This document shows, piece by piece, positions 60,923 through 64,000 of a stretch of 64,000 nucleotides of DNA. The position numbers and the translations under genes were made by a program. Source of the DNA: Dehalococcoidia bacterium UBA1141. GTDB taxonomy: Bacteria > Chloroflexota > Dehalococcoidia > Lucifugimonadales > UBA3495. Under the pieces are notes generated by a model. That model ran no database searches, was not told the origin of the DNA, and was given only the letters and a program-made list of their open reading frames with translations. Position 1 is the first letter of the stretch. The number at the start of each line of letters is the position of its first letter. The DNA is taken from NCBI GenBank assembly GCA_002311385.1, contig DCAE01000141.1, positions 1 to 64,000 on the forward strand, in the 5' to 3' direction.

Positions 60923-61750
60923 TTAACCAGCGAACTCGTCGGCCAGTTCTTGATTGCCCTCAACCGCGATTCTCCCGCCCTCCAGAGCCTCAGCCATGGT
61001 GATGCGCTCATAAGCCAATAGCACAAATGTCTCCGTGTCGCAACGGAAAGTGACGTCAGGGCTACCCGACCCGGCAGGCTGTAGGTGGGCTTTCCCGCCT
61101 TCGACAACGATATCCTGTTTGCTTGGCGCTTCTCCGGACAACTCGAACCGGTAACGGACTGTATTTTCTAATTTGGAGCCAGGGTTAAACAGGTAACCGA
61201 CTATGAATTCCGAGAGCACGTCCATCATGGCCGGTAAACAACCTTCTCGCAGATGAGCGGAACTCTCCAGCTTGGACCGGATGTCCCACTCGTGGACAAT
61301 CAATTCAGCTATGCGCAAGTCCACGTAGGTCCGTACCGAAAGGGTAGCTGCAGGGTGGAAACAGGGTTTTCCCCAGTCCTGTGGCCCGGTCTCCGCAAGC
61401 AGACGGTCCAAGTCGTCGCAACGCTCACCGAAGGACGTTAAAAGCTGCTCACCCAGGCGCTCTCGGATATCGATAGCCCTCTTGGCGTTGGCTACCTGCC
61501 TGGCGGCCATATCCACGGACCCGGCTGGTTGCATGCCTGCCGACGGCGATGGGTCGTTTGCCAGGCCACGGGTGATGTTTCCGGTAAACATCTCGCCACC
61601 CATAATCATATGGGCCACCACGTCCCGGACTTCCCATGCTTCACAGGCGGTTGGGTTGCTCCAGGCGTTGGCTGGCAGGGCGCTCAAGAACTGCTTGAGG
61701 CGGTCCGACTCGGTTTTGAGCAATTGAATCCGTTCTCGAGGCGAGGTCAT
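60923..61750 (-). CDS. Maleylpyruvate isomerase (MDMPI)-like, DinB fold with SCP2-like C-terminal domain
   Basis: 275 aa, ATG 61750 with GGAGTGG. N-terminal: ACEAWEVRDVVAHMIMGGE with the first metal His, then VHEWDIRSKL with another. The C-terminal 90 residues (VVEGGKAHLQPAGSG, VTFRCDTETFVLLAYERI, EGNQELADEFAG) fit the SCP2-like lipid/thiol domain. Members use mycothiol or other thiols, which need not exist in this organism. Possible isomerisation of an unsaturated keto acid. Confidence 0.83.
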   Translation of the reverse strand: MTSPRERIQLLKTESDRLKQFLSALPANAWSNPTACEAWEVRDVVAHMIMGGEMFTGNITRGLANDPSPSAGMQPAGSVDMAARQVANAKRAIDIRERLGEQLLTSFGERCDDLDRLLAETGPQDWGKPCFHPAATLSVRTYVDLRIAELIVHEWDIRSKLESSAHLREGCLPAMMDVLSEFIVGYLFNPGSKLENTVRYRFELSGEAPSKQDIVVEGGKAHLQPAGSGSPDVTFRCDTETFVLLAYERITMAEALEGGRIAVEGNQELADEFAG

Positions 61751-61802
61751 TATCCACTCCTACTAGCGCCGTCAGCGTTATTTTTGCTGAAACCAGCGGC
61801 AA

Positions 61803-62606
61803 TTAAAGACCCTGAAACCAAGGCGGGCGCTTTTCGGTAAAGGCCTTCACCCCTTCCTGCAGGTCACGGGTTAGGCTGATGTCCACGAAGGCTTGAGTTT
61901 CCGCCTCAAGTTGGTTCTCAACGCTGCTGCTCCAAGAGTTTAAGAACAGTTCTTTGACCCGCCCATAGGCCACTGTGGCCCCTTGAGCCAACCTTATGGC
62001 TGTTTCCAATGCGTGCTGGGCCAAGGCCTCTTTGTCGCAAAGCTGAGTGACTAGGCCCATCTCCAATGCGCTTTCCGCTCCCAATGGTTGGCTGGCCAGA
62101 TAAAGCTCCATCGCTTTTGCTGAGCCAACGATTCTGGGCAGGAGGTAGGTGGAGCCCCCGTCCGCCGTTGCGCCAATGTTTCCGTAGGCCATCAAGAACC
62201 TGGCTCCGTTGGAGGCGATGCGTAGGTCGCAGGCCAGCATCAGGCTGAACCCGGCTCCGGCGGCCACTCCGTTTATTGCCCCAACCACCGGCTTCTTCAA
62301 ACGTAGCAGCGGCAATACCACTCGCTCGTGCAGCGTGCCAGCAACTTGGCCTATCTCCTCCGACAAACCCTGTGGACCGTCGCTCTCCAGCCGGGTCACC
62401 AGCCCTTTCAGGTCTGCGCCTGCGCAGAATGCGTCCCCGGCTCCGGTGAGCAGCACGGCCCGAATTTCTCCGGCGGCGCAGGAATGAATAGCATCACCCA
62501 AGTCAGTAATCATCTGAGGGGTTAATGCATTTCGGGATTCCGGACGGTTGAGCGTGATCGTAGCCACGCTACCGGATTGTTTGAACAAGATAGTGTCGGA
62601 GCTCAT
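61803..62606 (-). CDS. Enoyl-CoA hydratase/isomerase family protein
   Basis: 267 aa, ATG 62606 with AGAGG. Crotonase fold: LNRPESRNALTPQM, the oxyanion segment AGDAFCAGADLKG, and VAAGAGFSLMLACDLRIAS. The residue at the position of Glu in canonical hydratases lies in ANGARFLMAYGNIG region, where a hydratase would show a Glu (FGxPE); here it is not evident, so an isomerase or other crotonase activity is possible. It lies between the MDMPI gene and tldD on the minus strand with 52 nt before MDMPI. Confidence 0.87.
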   Translation of the reverse strand: MSSDTILFKQSGSVATITLNRPESRNALTPQMITDLGDAIHSCAAGEIRAVLLTGAGDAFCAGADLKGLVTRLESDGPQGLSEEIGQVAGTLHERVVLPLLRLKKPVVGAINGVAAGAGFSLMLACDLRIASNGARFLMAYGNIGATADGGSTYLLPRIVGSAKAMELYLASQPLGAESALEMGLVTQLCDKEALAQHALETAIRLAQGATVAYGRVKELFLNSWSSSVENQLEAETQAFVDISLTRDLQEGVKAFTEKRPPWFQGL

Positions 62607-62623
62607 AAATCTGCCTCTGGTAA

Positions 62624-62708
62624 ACGGTTTATATTGGTAGCTAGTTTTTATGGGTAGACAGTTTTTATTGATAAACGGTTTTTATTGGTACACAGTTTCT
62701 AGGGATTC
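62624..62708. repeat. Five tandem 17-bp units, last one inside the TldD C terminus
   Basis: Units at 62624, 62641, 62658, 62675 and 62692 follow the pattern ACGGTTTTTATTGGTAG with a few changes each. The fourth holds the TldD stop codon (TAA on the minus strand) and the fifth encodes the last residues ETVYQ. Period 17 cannot keep a reading frame. Confidence 0.8.
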
Positions 62709-64000
62709 GCTAATCTCATCCAGGCGGAAATCGTCAACTGCAACTTCGGGTGCCCAGGTTATCTGGTCCGATGACCAGCGCACTGTGCCCCGGGGATCCG
62801 AGCCAATGCCCAGGATGTTGTTGATTACTCGCAGAACATTGTCGTTCATGCGCAAGGTGTTGGGCTGCACGGGTGCGGCCAGCCGACCGTTCTTGATGAT
62901 GTAGGAATCGCCAATCAGGGTGCCGCTGAAATCCCCGGCCGTGATGCCGTTCACCGGGTAGGTGTACCAGATCCGGCCTATGTAGATGCCGTCGCCGACC
63001 ATACGCAGCAGGTCTCTCTGACTGGAGCGGGTGGTTCCTTCCACCACCAGATTGGTGGGAGTGGTGGAAGGCGGCGAGTTGAAGTCGCGGCCACCGCCGT
63101 TGCCCGGCCTGAAGCCGTTTCTGGGTAATATCGCCTGAATCGACTTGGATGGGTCTGCGCCCAGTTTCGCCTGTCCTTTGGGGTCGTGCAAGATTCGTTG
63201 GTAGCCATAATAATCGGACATCAAGCCGGAGAGCACCCCGGCTTTAATCAGGTCGGTCCGCCCGGTGGGAAGGCCCTCGTCGGTGATAGCCTTGGAACCA
63301 GCCAAGCCCGATGCTGCGCCGTCGTCGTAGATGTTTAGTTGTGTTGAGGCTATCTGCTGCCCCAGCTTACCCATGAACGGCGAAGCTTCGGCGTGGAACA
63401 TGTCCAATTGGAGGCCCGGCAACAATACCCATTCCAGGATTTCGGCCAATGCCTGGGGGCCCAGAATGACCCGGTACTTGCCGCTGGGCACTCGCTGACC
63501 GCCCATGGAGTTGATTGCGTTGCGCGCCGCTTCCGCAGCCGACTGGCCGTCGAAGTCGGCCAACCTGTTGCTCACCGACCACCCGCTGCCCTTGGAGTTT
63601 TGGCCTTCGACCATGGCGGTGGCGAAGGACATGGCCAAGGTAGATTCGTCGGTCTGCACCCGGGGCATGTGGGTTGAGGCAATGGCCATTCGCGCTTGTA
63701 GCAAGACCAAATCCCCGCCCAGTATCAGTCCCAAATCCGGCAGGCGTTGAGGAGATCCCGCCAGGTTTAACAGGTCTTCCGACGTGCTGAAAACCTGCAA
63801 ACCCTGGTCCATCATGCGCCAGCCGGCTTTCAGCAGGCCGGGGTTCTTCAGTTGCATGATTGCCGGGTCATGCACGCTCTCACCCGTCTGCTGGCGTTTG
63901 TTCTGGGGTTTTGGCAGGGAAACGAATTCCGTGTCTAAGACGGCTCCTGTCCTCGCCTTATCCAATGCCCGGCGCACACCGTCCAAGGATAGGTCGGTGG
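62682..64000 (-). CDS. TldD/PmbA family metalloprotease (5' end cut by window edge)
   Basis: The frame is open to the right edge; a TTG at 63986 is not the real start, since upstream codons continue LSL. The C-terminal metalloprotease domain is recognisable: LNIYDDG, GSKAITDEGLPTGRTDLIKAG, and GNGGGRDFNSPPSTTPTNLVVEG with the RDF/PTN motif, then a late GDGIYIGRIW. TldD/PmbA proteins cleave modified peptides (microcin B17, CcdA) and occur as pairs. The usual HExxxH motif would lie upstream, beyond what is visible or in the N-terminal part. About 30 N-terminal residues seem missing. Confidence 0.87.
   Translation of the reverse strand, partial: TDLSLDGVRRALDKARTGAVLDTEFVSLPKPQNKRQQTGESVHDPAIMQLKNPGLLKAGWRMMDQGLQVFSTSEDLLNLAGSPQRLPDLGLILGGDLVLLQARMAIASTHMPRVQTDESTLAMSFATAMVEGQNSKGSGWSVSNRLADFDGQSAAEAARNAINSMGGQRVPSGKYRVILGPQALAEILEWVLLPGLQLDMFHAEASPFMGKLGQQIASTQLNIYDDGAASGLAGSKAITDEGLPTGRTDLIKAGVLSGLMSDYYGYQRILHDPKGQAKLGADPSKSIQAILPRNGFRPGNGGGRDFNSPPSTTPTNLVVEGTTRSSQRDLLRMVGDGIYIGRIWYTYPVNGITAGDFSGTLIGDSYIIKNGRLAAPVQPNTLRMNDNVLRVINNILGIGSDPRGTVRWSSDQITWAPEVAVDDFRLDEISESLETVYQ

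Noticed and set aside
1..64000. TGA reassigned as Trp throughout (code 4/25)
   Set aside because: TGA is clearly used as a stop by several intact genes, for example cmk (28728), lysS (44476), the NHL gene (15519) and the aldolase (51164), with starts of the next gene overlapping it.

Overview
The window looks like a chromosomal segment of an uncultured Chloroflexota bacterium, most likely a marine SAR202 / Dehalococcoidia-type lineage. This is inferred from gene content alone: two luciferase-like flavin monooxygenases, a Rieske ring-hydroxylating dioxygenase, a form II CoxL-type molybdenum hydroxylase, paired DUF1501/DUF1800 genes, paralogous SDR and MaoC genes, and a cyclase/AAA/TPR regulator of a type common in Chloroflexota. 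No rRNA, tRNA, CRISPR array, prophage or insertion sequence was found. Coding density is high, and Shine-Dalgarno sites (AGGAGG-like) are visible before most genes. Several sigma70-like promoters fit TTGACN-N16-18-TANNNT.

Layout. 1-5.2 kb: a DUF1501 gene cut by the left edge, Rieske dioxygenase alpha and beta subunits, a divergent meta-cleavage-type hydrolase, and a GrdB-like gene with an in-frame TGA that is a strong selenocysteine candidate. 5.4-12.8 kb: a HAD phosphatase, glucose-dehydrogenase-like MDR and TPP-enzyme operon, an RhlE-type helicase, and a second TPP enzyme with altered active-site motifs. 13-16.6 kb: a DUF1800, NHL beta-propeller and DUF1501 operon. 16.9-26.3 kb: a two-domain dCTP deaminase, then a catabolic cluster (small ABM-like protein, alpha/beta hydrolase, frameshifted CMD-family gene, two flavin monooxygenases, two MaoC-like hydratases, two near-duplicate SDRs, a lipocalin-like protein). 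26.5-34.5 kb: housekeeping (dGTPase, plsC, cmk with an apparent AUU start, PAP2, CvpA, HNH, holB, lysA). 34.7-39.5 kb: form II cox operon (S-L-M), whose M subunit ends in a His/Asp/Gly tail, then surE. 39.6-43.1 kb: an M20 peptidase with a nonsense codon, a nitrile hydratase / thiocyanate hydrolase with its beta subunit split into two genes, and a NodB-fold deacetylase. 43.2-47.6 kb: lysS-serS, DUF3800, rplY. 47.9-53.8 kb: hydrolase, repeat field, MbfA-like ferritin-VIT fusion, SnoaL, aldolase, NIPSNAP and DinB genes. 53.9-57.4 kb: a VLRF1-type (Vms1-like) peptidyl-tRNA hydrolase directly before mutS2, which suggests a ribosome-rescue pair. 57.4-64 kb: a doubly frameshifted cyclase-ATPase-TPR regulator, an MDMPI-like protein, an enoyl-CoA hydratase and a TldD/PmbA protease cut by the right edge.

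The most interesting items are the UGA-containing GrdB-like gene (UxxC motif), the VLRF1-mutS2 pair, the split-beta nitrile hydratase set, the CoxM metal-binding-like tail, the AUU start of cmk, and a promoter plus intrinsic terminator in the dcd leader. Four genes carry lesions or recoding signals. Three single-base indels lie in G/C runs, so assembly error must be excluded before calling them pseudogenes.
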